Source of the DNA: Ignavibacteria bacterium
GTDB lineage: Bacteria > Bacteroidota > Ignavibacteria > Tepidaquicellales > Tepidaquicellaceae
Assembly: GCA_016710985.1 (NCBI GenBank)
Contig: JADJTX010000030.1
Location: forward strand, 24,495 to 88,494
Reading direction: 5' to 3'
DNA length: 64,000 nt
Position numbers and translations under genes: made by a program
Notes under the pieces: model-generated
Databases searched by the model: none
What the model was told of the DNA's origin: nothing
What the model saw: only the letters and a program-made list of their open reading frames with translations
Shown: in pieces, positions 1 through 7,891 of the stretch
Position numbering within the stretch: the first letter of the stretch is position 1
Layout: each line of letters begins with the position of its first letter

Positions 1-51
1 ACTTTCCTTAATAGCTTAACGTATGAAAAATTTATAATTTACACTGAAGTC

Positions 52-585
52 ATGACCCGCATCATAATCATCGGCAACGGAGGTACGGGCAAATCAACTC
101 TCGGGGAAAAGCTTGGTAAAATTCTGAATCTGGAGGTTACTCATCTGGATAAGATGACATTCAAACCGGGATGGATAAGAGTTGATGAAGATGAATTTCG
201 AAAAAATCTAAACGGAATAATTTCAAAAGAGAACTGGCTCGTAGAAGGATGGTCATATCATTCGACATTAAGGATTCGTCTTGAAGCTTCAACAATAATT
301 ATATATCTGAAGTACTCCATTTTTGTTTGTTACTGGTATGCATTGATCCGTCACATCAAATATTCATACAAACAGAATCCATATGATCCTGACAATAGTC
401 CGATTTTAAACAAAACAGTTAAAATGGTTAAAGCCATGTGGAAAGTTTATAAACAATACGAGCCTGAACTTCAGGAGATGTTAAAAGAATATAAAAACAC
501 AAAGCAGCTGTTAGTATTTGAAAACAGAAATGATCTCAATAAATTTTTAAAAAAAGTTGAAATAAATAAGAGTGTTTTTAAGTGA
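52..585 (+). CDS. P-loop kinase-like protein, FlaR/adenylate-kinase-like
   Basis: The 177-residue protein opens with a classic Walker A loop, GNGGTGKST at residues 8-16, directly after a hydrophobic beta strand. The small size and the following lid-like helical region fit the family annotated as DNA topology modulation protein FlaR or adenylate-kinase-like P-loop NTPases, which presumably phosphorylate a small nucleotide-like substrate. The family's true substrate is not established, and the old topology name is not supported by anything seen here. The ATG lies about 50 bases into the window with no clear ribosome binding site. The next gene on the same strand starts 75 bases later, so the two need not be one operon. 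The P-loop call is secure; the exact function is not. Confidence 0.7.
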   Translation: MTRIIIIGNGGTGKSTLGEKLGKILNLEVTHLDKMTFKPGWIRVDEDEFRKNLNGIISKENWLVEGWSYHSTLRIRLEASTIIIYLKYSIFVCYWYALIRHIKYSYKQNPYDPDNSPILNKTVKMVKAMWKVYKQYEPELQEMLKEYKNTKQLLVFENRNDLNKFLKKVEINKSVFK

Positions 586-659
586 ATGTAAAGTTTAATG
601 CAAAAGCATTTACTTGTGTGAGTTTCTAAGAAACAATTTTTTAATTTTAATTTTCTAAA

Positions 660-1202
660 ATGGAAACCAAAGAAGCGGAAAAGCAGCGTTATCCGATAGG
701 AGCTTTTGTTACCCCGGAGACAATAACAGAAGATGATCTGCAGAATTACATTTCAGACATTGAAAAGTTTCCGGAAGATCTGCGGAAACTGGTAGCCGGC
801 TTCACTGATTCGCAGCTTGAAACTCCGTACAGAAAAAAAGGGTGGACTGTCAGACAGGTAATTCACCATATTGCTGACAGCCATATGAATGCTCTTATCA
901 GATTCAAGCTTGCATTGACAGAAGATATGCCAACGATAAAACCTTACTTTGAGGATAAGTGGGCTGAGCTTGATGACTACAAATCAACGCCCGTGAATGT
1001 TTCTCTGGACTTACTGGATTCGCTTCATAAACGGTGGGTGAATTTACTCAGGTCAATGGGCAAAAAAGATTTTGAGAAAACATTTTTTCATCCCGAACAC
1101 GGGAAAGAATTTTCTCTGGATGAGATCGCAGCAATGTATTCATGGCATGGTAGACATCACTACGCTCATATTGATGAATTAAGAAAAAGGATGAACTGGT
1201 AG
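660..1202 (+). CDS. DinB-like metal-dependent transferase, YfiT/BstA family
   Basis: The 180-residue protein matches the YfiT/BstA branch of the DinB four-helix family over its full length: an N-terminal YPIG motif, the block GWTVRQVIHHIADSHMN at residues 61-77, and a C-terminal YSWHGRHHYAHI block at 160-171. In YfiT-like proteins three histidines bind a divalent metal; here the best candidates are H70, H166 or H167, and H170. In Firmicutes the family includes bacillithiol S-transferases, so a thiol-transfer detoxification role is plausible if this organism makes bacillithiol, which the window cannot show. It converges with the following dehydrogenase gene, with only 7 bases between the stops. 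Confidence 0.85.
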   Translation: METKEAEKQRYPIGAFVTPETITEDDLQNYISDIEKFPEDLRKLVAGFTDSQLETPYRKKGWTVRQVIHHIADSHMNALIRFKLALTEDMPTIKPYFEDKWAELDDYKSTPVNVSLDLLDSLHKRWVNLLRSMGKKDFEKTFFHPEHGKEFSLDEIAAMYSWHGRHHYAHIDELRKRMNW

Positions 1203-1209
1203 AATAAAT

Positions 1210-1992
1210 TTATTCTTTATGCAGTGAACCGGCAACTTTTGCAACAAACTTTCTCGGACTTAATCTGACAAGTAATGGAATAACTTTATTTATGATACCG
1301 GGGATCACAATTCTCTTTCCTTTCATTAATCCTTTAAATCCTATCTCTGCAACTTCTTCAGCGCTCATCAGTCCGGAAATTTTCCGATTCACCAGTTTTG
1401 TATTTTGAATTCCTGCGCGGTTTTGAAACTCGGTTATTACCGGACCGGGGCAAAGTGCTGTCACTGTAATCTGTGTATCTGTTAATTCTTCGGCGATTGC
1501 TTCGGAAAAATGCAGTACAAAACTTTTCGTTGCGTAATAGATAGCCATAAATGGACCGGGCTGGAATGCCGCAGTTGAAGCAACATTCATGATCTTCCCA
1601 GAATTATTCCTGATCATGTCACTCATAAAAAGTTTAGTCAGAACAACAAGTGAAGTTATATTCAACTGAATCATTTCGAGATCATTGCTCAGATCGGATT
1701 CAGAAAATGCGCCGAGACTTCCGAAACCTGCATTGTTGATCAGTACATCAATATTTATGTTTTCTTTATTTAGCTCTTGGTAAATTTCTTCAGCTGATAA
1801 AGTTTTTGAAAGGTCTTTTGAAATTGATTTTACATTAACCCGAAAGTCTTTCACTAATTCATCCGACACCTCTTTAAGTTTTGATCCGTTACGGGCAATG
1901 ATTACAAGATCATATTTGTCTTTTGCGAAAAGTTTTGCCAGTTCATATCCGATCCCTGTCGTAGCTCCTGTAATTAAAACTGTTTTTGTCAA
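1210..1992 (-). CDS. Short-chain dehydrogenase/reductase (classical SDR)
   Basis: The 260-residue protein has the complete classical SDR signature: nucleotide-binding TGATTGIG at residues 8-15, NNAG at 86-89, a catalytic serine near 139 and the YxxxK pair Y152/K156. The RN at the end of beta strand 2 (residues 34-35) suggests preference for NADP(H). The C-terminal part, with an MSAEEVAE stretch and a basic end, resembles the DltE/YqjQ-like group of uncharacterised SDRs. The substrate cannot be predicted. The minus-strand rhomboid gene lies just upstream with a 7-mer repeat between them. Confidence 0.88.
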   Translation of the reverse strand: MTKTVLITGATTGIGYELAKLFAKDKYDLVIIARNGSKLKEVSDELVKDFRVNVKSISKDLSKTLSAEEIYQELNKENINIDVLINNAGFGSLGAFSESDLSNDLEMIQLNITSLVVLTKLFMSDMIRNNSGKIMNVASTAAFQPGPFMAIYYATKSFVLHFSEAIAEELTDTQITVTALCPGPVITEFQNRAGIQNTKLVNRKISGLMSAEEVAEIGFKGLMKGKRIVIPGIINKVIPLLVRLSPRKFVAKVAGSLHKE

Positions 1993-2026
1993 TCTCTAAT
2001 TTATTGAAAGTTAAGTGTTAAAGTTG

Positions 2027-2054
2027 TCTCACGTCTCACGTCTCGCGTCTCACG
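2027..2054. repeat. Heptamer tandem repeat at the rhomboid stop codon
   Basis: Four contiguous copies of TCTCACG (third copy TCTCGCG) end one base before the rhomboid stop codon at 2056-2058 and occupy its 3' untranslated side. Degenerate heptamers (AAGTTAA-like) precede them at about 2008-2026. This is one of a series of 7-9 bp arrays at gene ends in this window. Confidence 0.9.
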
Positions 2055-2055
2055 T

Positions 2056-2775
2056 TTAATTTCTCCTGAAGTCATCCGGCTCGGCATCATCTTCAATCTC
2101 CACTTCATCAGGATCTGTATCATCTTCAATTTCATCCTCGTAATCTTCTTCTTCCCAGTCATAAAGCGGGGGAGGATCGTTCTTCCGGAAAATGAATGCA
2201 CATATGACCCCGATCACTGCACCGAACAAATGTGATTCAAATGAGATCTTCGGATCTGTCGGAAGAACTCCCCAAACCATTCCTCCGTAAAGAAAAACTA
2301 TCAGCAGTGAAAGCGCTACTGATCTTTTGTCTTTTCTGAATAATCCGCTGAAAAACAAGAAGCTTGCAAATCCATATACAAGCCCGCTTGCACCGATATG
2401 GTAGGATTCTCTTGCTAAAAGCCATACAAAGAATCCATCCATGATGTAAATTATAAAAAAAACTTTCACGGCGGAAGTTCTGTAGAAATATAATATCCCA
2501 AACAACAACATGAATAATGTTACGGAATTTGAGATAAGGTGGGAAAAGTCAGCATGTATTAACGGAGCAGTGAGAATTCCAATGAGCCCTTCTTTTTTTC
2601 TGGGTAAGACTCCGTACACTGAAATATCCATATCGGCTGCCCATTGAATGAATTGTATTAACCATAGAATTATTATAAAGCACCCACTGTAAAAAAAAGA
2701 AGATAGAATTTTATTTCTTTCCTCTTTTTCTTCTTCCAATTGGGTAAACCGGTTTTCACCTGCATTATAATTCAT
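2056..2775 (-). CDS. Rhomboid-family intramembrane serine protease
   Basis: The 239-residue membrane protein carries the rhomboid catalytic dyad: serine 130 in the GASG motif (residues 128-131) and histidine 182 in the last core helix, followed by a small-residue stretch. The HLISN motif at 79-83 in the second helix supplies the histidine and asparagine that stabilise the oxyanion hole. About six membrane segments are visible between residues 27 and 197. The protein should cleave transmembrane helices of unknown substrates in the inner membrane. Unusually, the C-terminus (from about 205) is a strongly acidic cytosolic or periplasmic tail rich in D and E. The divergent spacer upstream carries the 63 bp array. 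Confidence 0.85.
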   Translation of the reverse strand: MNYNAGENRFTQLEEEKEERNKILSSFFYSGCFIIILWLIQFIQWAADMDISVYGVLPRKKEGLIGILTAPLIHADFSHLISNSVTLFMLLFGILYFYRTSAVKVFFIIYIMDGFFVWLLARESYHIGASGLVYGFASFLFFSGLFRKDKRSVALSLLIVFLYGGMVWGVLPTDPKISFESHLFGAVIGVICAFIFRKNDPPPLYDWEEEDYEDEIEDDTDPDEVEIEDDAEPDDFRRN

Positions 2776-3694
2776 GACCGGGGATTTGAGTTTATAATAA
2801 TAATTTATTCATAAAATAAATATGAAATTAGAACACATACGTCAAACATTTATTTTGAAAATATTTTTCATTAGATAAGGTACTTAAAAGCAGTTTACTA
2901 GATATGCGGGGGTAAGTTTTCCCTGATATAATAAATATTTCCTTACGGCGGTTAGAAAAACACAGGGGACTCAGTAACCTATTATAAAGTTATTGTCACA
3001 CCTGAAACAAATTACTATACTTATGGATCAAAGATAGATCACGATATTCTTTAAATAAGTTTCTTTCAAAGACATGTTGGACCCAATAAACATATTTGAG
3101 ATTTCTTACTGTCATAAAAGTAAACTTTTTTATGATTCGTTGGTACATCCGCGTGATAAAACTGTACAAACGCACCATACGTTGGTACCAACGCACCGCT
3201 CTGATGTATAGTCGCGCGATAAAACTGTACCAACGCACCGCACGTTGGTACCAACGCATCGCTCTGATGTACAGTCGCGCGATAAAACTGTACCAACGCA
3301 CCGCACGTTGGTACCAACGCATCGCGGGAATGTACATCAGCGAGACAAAACTGTACCAACGAACCGCACGTTGGTACCAACGCATCGCAGGATGTACATC
3401 AGCGTGACAAAACTGTACCAACGCACCACAGGTTGGTACCAACGCACCGTTCTGATGTACAGTCGCGGCTTAGAAAAGTACCAAAGCATCATATGTTGGT
3501 ACCAACGCATCGCACGTTGATACCAACAAATCATTTTGCACCTTAATAATTTGCAAAAAATCAGCTTTTTGATATTATTTCTTTTCGTGTCAGTGAGAAA
3601 TGGAATTTGTGTGTTGATATTCTCACACAGCTTTTTCAGTTACAAATAATTTTCATTTTAATTATTATTATAAAAACAAAACAGGAGACAGGCA
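2776..3694. other. Long divergent spacer with embedded repeat array
   Basis: This 0.9 kb stretch separates the divergent rhomboid and dienelactone hydrolase genes. The outer parts (2776-3138 and 3531-3694) are AT-rich with no convincing coding region. The middle is filled by a G+C-rich tandem array described separately. Reading frames that cross the array stay open on both strands because the 63 bp unit is a multiple of three; I do not regard them as genes. Confidence 0.8.
3139..3530. repeat. 63 bp G+C-rich palindromic tandem repeat array
   Basis: The 12-base perfect palindrome GTTGGTACCAAC begins at 3181, 3244, 3307, 3370, 3432 and 3495, with a degenerate copy at 3516 and a partial one at 3139. 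Spacing is 63, 63, 63, 62 and 63 bases. Each unit is about 54% G+C, far above the surroundings. A unit also holds the inverted pair GTACAGT...ACTGTAC with an 11-base loop, and a second half-repeat GTACCAACGCACCGC. Two unit variants occur: one with GATGTACAGTCGCGCGATAAAA, split here as GATGTACAGTCG plus CGCGATAAAA, and one with GTACATCAGCG and GACAAAA. There are no unique spacers, so this is not a CRISPR array. Confidence 0.95.
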
Positions 3695-4475
3695 ATGAAA
3701 TTTTTTTCAGCAATAATATTATTTTTAATTTTTACCATGAATGCAAAATCGGAGATCATCTCATCAGATGTTGAATATAAAATCGGAGATGTAACTCTGC
3801 AGGGTTACATCTCTTATGATAACAGCAATCAGAATAAACGGCCCGGAATACTTATAGTTCATCAGTGGAAAGGATTATCCGACTATGAAAAGATGCGTGC
3901 AAGGCAGCTTGCCGAGCTTGGTTATGTAGCACTGGCAGTTGATGTTTACGGTAAAGACGTGAGACCTTCTACACCGGAAGAAGCAGGGCAACAGGCGGGT
4001 AAATTTTACGGTGATGTAAATCTTTACAGGGAAAGACTGATTGCGGGTTTGAATGAATTAAAGATGCAGCCGCTGGTAGATGTAAATAATATTGCTGCTA
4101 TTGGATATTGTTTCGGAGGAAGCGGCGTGCTTGAGCTTGCAAGAAGCGGAGCGGATATCAAAGGGGTCATAAGTTTTCACGGAGGTCTGAAGACTACAAA
4201 TCCGGAAGATGCAAAAAATATTAAATGCAGAGTACTGGTACAGCACGGAGCAATTGATACTTATGTACCTGATGCAGATGTGACAGCTTTTAAAAAGAGA
4301 AATGGAAGATGCAAAAGTAGATTATGTTTTGACAGAATACAGCGGAGCGGTTCACAGCTTTACAATGGAAAGTGCGGGCAGTGATATTTCTAAAGGTTCG
4401 GCATATAATGAAAAGGCTGATAAGCGATCATGGGAAGCGATGAAGATTTTTTTCGGGGAGATATTTACGAATTAG
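3695..4475 (+). CDS. Secreted dienelactone hydrolase family protein, frameshifted here
   Basis: An alpha/beta hydrolase of the dienelactone hydrolase family, 259 residues once repaired. It starts with a signal peptide (about residues 1-19), has the cysteine nucleophile in the GYCFGG motif, and the catalytic aspartate in HGAID. The reading frame opened at 3695 runs off-frame at an A5 run (4292-4296) and stops at 4384. Removing one A restores a continuous frame to a stop at 4473-4475, and this restored part contains the catalytic histidine in AVHSF. Without repair the enzyme would lack that histidine. The substrate is unknown; relatives cleave lactones or esters, here in the periplasm. Octamer repeats follow the restored stop. 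Confidence 0.8.
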
Positions 4476-4497
4476 TTAATTGGTTAATTGGTTATTT
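4474..4497. repeat. Octamer repeat at hydrolase 3' end
   Basis: Three octamers, AGTTAATT, GGTTAATT and GGTTATTT, begin inside the restored stop codon of the hydrolase. The unit GGTTRATT recurs at the 3' end of the epimerase gene near 6395. Confidence 0.75.
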
Positions 4498-4523
4498 GCA
4501 AACTCTAAAAATCTAATATTGTC

Positions 4524-4548
4524 ATTCCCGAATGCTTTTATCGGGAAT
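4524..4548. repeat. REP-like palindrome
   Basis: A perfect 8 bp stem, ATTCCCGA and TCGGGAAT, with a 9-base loop sits in the convergent spacer between the hydrolase and the 2TM gene. It resembles the widespread GTCATTCCCG...CGGGAATCC class of dispersed intergenic palindromes. There is no T-tract, so it is more likely a repeat or RNA stabiliser than a classical terminator. Confidence 0.6.
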
Positions 4549-4647
4549 CCAATCAGCGAAAATAATTCAAAATGGATTTCGGACAGGAGCGTAATGGAAA
4601 GAAAACCTCAGAAAATATATTTTTCCTGTAGTCTCAAAAAATAATAC

Positions 4648-4917
4648 TTATTTTTTTTCCATATATTCTTTAATTTTTTTCTCTTCCCATTCAGAACCGA
4701 ACACAGCATTTTTTCCGAAAACGGAAAATGCCTGGAATATTATCCCTATTCCCCACCCTATCAGTACCCAAAAAAACCAAAGGCGTTCAGGAGATGTAAG
4801 CAAATTTATAATTAAAAGGGAAATATTAACAACTACATACATAAAGAGATTATAATAAAATCCTTTTAAAGCTTTTACTCTTTTTCTTGCTTCTTCATAT
4901 TTCGGGTCGCTGTCCAT
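4648..4917 (-). CDS. 2TM domain-containing small membrane protein
   Basis: The 89-residue protein has the pattern of the 2TM domain family (PF13239): a charged N-terminal helix with ARKRVKALKGFYYNL (residues 10-24), a membrane segment with VVVNISLLIINLL, a WFFWVLIGWGIGI second segment, and a C-terminal WEEKKIKEYMEK helix. In Bacteroidetes this domain is often fused to or located near LytTR regulators, but here it stands alone. Function is unknown; it should sit in the inner membrane with both ends on the same side. Confidence 0.85.
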   Translation of the reverse strand: MDSDPKYEEARKRVKALKGFYYNLFMYVVVNISLLIINLLTSPERLWFFWVLIGWGIGIIFQAFSVFGKNAVFGSEWEEKKIKEYMEKK

Positions 4918-5099
4918 TGGGTATTGTTTTGTTTTATATTTTTAAAAAGATTATGATAATTAGAGCACATCTAAATTCAAAAGCTGAATAAACAAGTGAG
5001 ATGTGTAAGTGATTCTTTTCACCAGTAATTCTCCATATTCTTGCAACTTTAAAATGAAAACTTGTACTGATGTTATTTCCAGAGTTATTAAATTAAATT

Positions 5100-5297
5100 T
5101 TATACAAAAACTTCTTCAAATGATTTGAACTTCCCCTCTTTATATTCTTTTCTTGATTTATCAATCGATTTAATGAATCTCTTGCTTGATATAGCTTCGA
5201 TATCTTCAACAAAGTCTTCTAAATTCTGTTTAACCAATTCGTCAATGATTTTTTTAAGTTGATCAATAGTAAGATCGCTTACTTTTTTTGCTTTCAT
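5100..5297 (-). CDS. Small hypothetical protein, antitoxin-like
   Basis: A 65-residue charged, helical protein. Its C-terminal part, with KSRKEYKEGKFKSFEEVF (residues 47-64), resembles the tail of small orphan antitoxin-like proteins in which a short helix ends in a SFEEV-type motif. No toxin gene lies next to it. It starts with ATG and has AT-rich spacers of about 180 and 130 bases on either side. I do not assign a function; the reading frame is probably real because its composition is coding-like. Confidence 0.5.
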   Translation of the reverse strand: MKAKKVSDLTIDQLKKIIDELVKQNLEDFVEDIEAISSKRFIKSIDKSRKEYKEGKFKSFEEVFV

Positions 5298-5427
5298 TAT
5301 TTTATATTAATTAATACTTTAAAACAATTTAATAACTATGATTTGATTTAACAAAGAACTTTTTATTCTAACATTTCAACTTTCACATCGTAAGTAAATT
5401 CATTTACAAATCTTAAACTTTACAAAA

Positions 5428-6408
5428 ATGAACATTCTGATCTTAGGAGGTACAGTCTTTCTCGGCATTCAACTCGTAAACTCAGCACTTAAAAGAAATC
5501 ATAACGTCACAATCTTTAACCGCGGCAAACGTAATCCTGATATATTTCCTGATGTAGAAAAACTGATCGGAGACAGGGCAGGAGATTTAGAAGCACTGAA
5601 AGGAAGAACATTTGACGCGGTGATTGATACCAGCGGTCATCTTCCGGGAAATGTCAGAAATTCTGCTGAAATACTGAAAGACTCGGGACATTATACATTT
5701 ATATCAAGTATATCCGCCTATAAAGATTTTTCAAAGAATGGGATGAATGAATCTGCAGAGACAGGGGTTCTTACTGATGGCAATACTGAAGTAATGACAA
5801 TGGAAAATTACGGAGCTCTGAAAGTATTGTGCGAAAATGCTGTGAGTGAAGTTTTTGGTGAGAGAGCATTGAACATAAGACCGGGGCTTATTGTAGGTGA
5901 AAATGACTGGTCAGACAGATTCACATACTGGATACACAGAATAAATCAGGGAGGGAAAGTTTTAGTACCGGAATCAAAAAACTATCACACTCAGTTTGTA
6001 GATGTAAAAGATCTTGCAGACTGGATAATAAAAATGTCAGAAGAAAAAAAATCCGGACTTTATAATGCAACCGGTCCTGATTATCCGCTTACGATGGAAG
6101 AGTTTATGAAATCGTGTCAGAAAGTTTCCGAGAAGGATTCTGAATTAGTTTGGGTAGATGAAAAATTTATTCTGGATGAGAATGTTGCGCCATGGACTGA
6201 GCTTCCTCTGTGGGTTCCTAAGGAAGAACAGGGAGTAAATAATGTTGATATCAGCAAAGCAATCAAAGACGGATTGAAATTCAGACCACTTGAAGAAACG
6301 TTGAGAGACACACTTAAATTTGACAAGTCGAGAAAAGATTATACTTTGAAAACCGGATTAAAAGCAGACCGTGAAGCAGAGATTCTTAAGAAATGGTTGA
6401 TTGGTTGA
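5428..6408 (+). CDS. NAD-dependent epimerase/dehydratase family protein
   Basis: The 326-residue protein is an extended SDR. The GGTVFLG motif at residues 7-13 is the atypical glycine-rich loop of the group that includes isoflavone-reductase-like and chloroplast stem-loop-binding-like epimerases. A YGALK motif supplies the YxxxK active site, and INQGGKVLVPE is typical of the same group. The substrate, presumably a nucleotide sugar or similar, is unknown. Its last codons run into an octamer repeat, and dnaN follows about 90 bases downstream on the same strand. Confidence 0.8.
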   Translation: MNILILGGTVFLGIQLVNSALKRNHNVTIFNRGKRNPDIFPDVEKLIGDRAGDLEALKGRTFDAVIDTSGHLPGNVRNSAEILKDSGHYTFISSISAYKDFSKNGMNESAETGVLTDGNTEVMTMENYGALKVLCENAVSEVFGERALNIRPGLIVGENDWSDRFTYWIHRINQGGKVLVPESKNYHTQFVDVKDLADWIIKMSEEKKSGLYNATGPDYPLTMEEFMKSCQKVSEKDSELVWVDEKFILDENVAPWTELPLWVPKEEQGVNNVDISKAIKDGLKFRPLEETLRDTLKFDKSRKDYTLKTGLKADREAEILKKWLIG

Positions 6409-6433
6409 TTGGTTAATTAACTAATCAACCAAT
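6395..6433. repeat. Octamer repeat with hairpin at epimerase stop
   Basis: GGTTGATT occurs at 6395 and 6403, followed by GGTTAATT at 6411, so the repeat runs through the stop codon at 6406-6408. The arm ATTGGTTGATT (6400-6410) is perfectly complementary to AATCAACCAAT (6423-6433) with a 12-base loop. No T-run follows. It could end or stabilise the epimerase mRNA. Confidence 0.8.
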
Positions 6434-6500
6434 GCACTGAATTGAAAATAGGCGATTAAATATGTATTTTTCAATAAAATTAAAACAAATTTAACCGCAA

Positions 6501-7639
6501 ATGAAATTTTCAGTTAAAGGTGATAAACTTGTAGATTATCTTACAAAGCTTAATTCAGTAATTCCTACCAGATCCCCACTACCGATTCTTGATAACATTT
6601 TGTTTGAATTAAAAGGCAATGAGCTGAAACTTTTAGCTTCTGATCTTGAAATTTTTATACGTACAACAATAGAAGTTGACGGGAAAAAGATGGAAAGGTC
6701 GCAATACCTGCAAAAAAATTGCTGGAAATTTCACGGACTCTGACTTCTGCTAAACTGGATCTTGATGTGAATGATAAAAACCGTGTTACTATCAAGACAT
6801 CTAACGGAAAATATACAATAGGTGGAGAGCCGGCTGATGATTTTCCCGTACCTGAAGAAAAGAGTGATATGCATAAGCTTGAATTTGACGGTCATACACT
6901 AAGAAGATGTTTATCCAAAGTCATTCATGCAGTCAATACAGATGAGCTGAGAAGAAACATGTCGGGGGTATTGCTTGATGTAAAAAAGAATGAACTGAAA
7001 TTTGTAGCTACCGACGGATTCAGACTTGGAAAGATAATTAAAGATGATTTCAAGCTAAAGGCGGATGTAGAAGAAAAGATCATTATTCCTCTGAAGACAA
7101 GCAACCTGATCTTAAGATTAAATAACGGCAATGATTCGGTGGTTGAATTTGACGAAAATGATCTGAAAGTTTCCTTTGAAGATATAGAAATTTATTCCAA
7201 GCTGATTGACGACACTTTTCCGAGTTATGAAAATGTGATACCGGGTGATAACGACAAGATCTTAAAGATAAGCAAGGAAGAATTATCAAACTCTCTGAGG
7301 AGAGCTTTAATATTTGCAGATGTGATCACAAAGCGTGTAAGACTTGAGATGACAAATGACTCGATAATGATAAAAGCCGACAATCCTGAAATTGGTTCTG
7401 AGGGAGAAGAAACCATTTCAAGCAATTTCGTCAGCAACAGCGGTGATGAAGATTTTGAAAAGACGCCATTTTTGATAGCATTCAATGCAGGATATTTACT
7501 TGATGCAGTTTCACAGATGGAGACTGAAGAAATAAATATCAGTTTCGGGAGTCCTTCGAAAGCAGCAATTACGACACCTTCAGAGCAGCTGCCTAACGAG
7601 AATTTTATTGAACTGATAATGCCGGTGAGAGTAGGGTGA
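6501..7639 (+). CDS. dnaN: DNA polymerase III sliding clamp beta subunit, frameshifted here
   Basis: The replicative sliding clamp: a ring-shaped dimer of three-domain subunits that tethers DNA polymerase III to DNA. The N-terminal part (from 6501) reads MKFSVKGDKLVDYL and the body includes LASDLEI, GGEPADDFPV, VATDGFRLG and the C-terminal IELIMPVR, all typical of DnaN. The frame breaks at an A5 run at 6684-6688. Adding one A gives a continuous 379-residue protein reading KKDGKVAIPAKKLLEIS across the junction. As an essential gene it is very unlikely to be truly broken. Neighbours recF, dciA and gyrB follow on the same strand. Confidence 0.93.
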
Positions 7640-7650
7640 TTTAATTTAGG

Positions 7651-7720
7651 AGTTACGAATTACGAGTTACGAAGTACGAGTTACGAATTACAGATTACAG
7701 ATTACAAATTACAGATTTAC
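7651..7720. repeat. Heptamer array A after dnaN
   Basis: Ten consecutive heptamers start 11 bases after the dnaN stop. They run AGTTACG, AATTACG, AGTTACG, AAGTACG, AGTTACG, AATTACA, GATTACA, GATTACA, AATTACA and GATTTAC. The phase is held exactly across 70 bases although the units drift. Confidence 0.95.
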
Positions 7721-7758
7721 CGAATACATATTTATAAGTTTAGATTTAATGTTTGAGT

Positions 7759-7821
7759 TTCACGATTCACAATTCACGATTCACGATTAACGATTCACAA
7801 TTAACGATTCACGATTCACGA
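7759..7821. repeat. Heptamer array B between dnaN and recF
   Basis: Nine consecutive heptamers of the form TTMACRA (TTCACGA, TTCACAA, TTAACGA) occupy 63 bases with no phase slip. The unit differs from array A only 38 bases upstream, so the two arrays look like independent expansions. About 70 bases separate it from the recF start. Confidence 0.95.
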
Positions 7822-7891
7822 TTGAAAATTTAATCCTTCCATTCAATCTTTTCTGTACATTAAAAAATGAAGATACGGGCAAATATTTATT

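Noticed and set aside
2001..2201. Antisense-frame ORF over the acidic tail of the rhomboid protein
   Set aside because: It is a shadow frame of the low-complexity acidic region.
3096..3442. Open reading frames with tyrosine/arginine-rich repeats on both strands of the 63 bp array
   Set aside because: They arise because the unit length is a multiple of three. They are open on both strands, the 62-base step shifts the frame, and no family resembles them.
3139..3530. CRISPR array
   Set aside because: Units are continuous repeats without unique spacers, and no cas genes are nearby.
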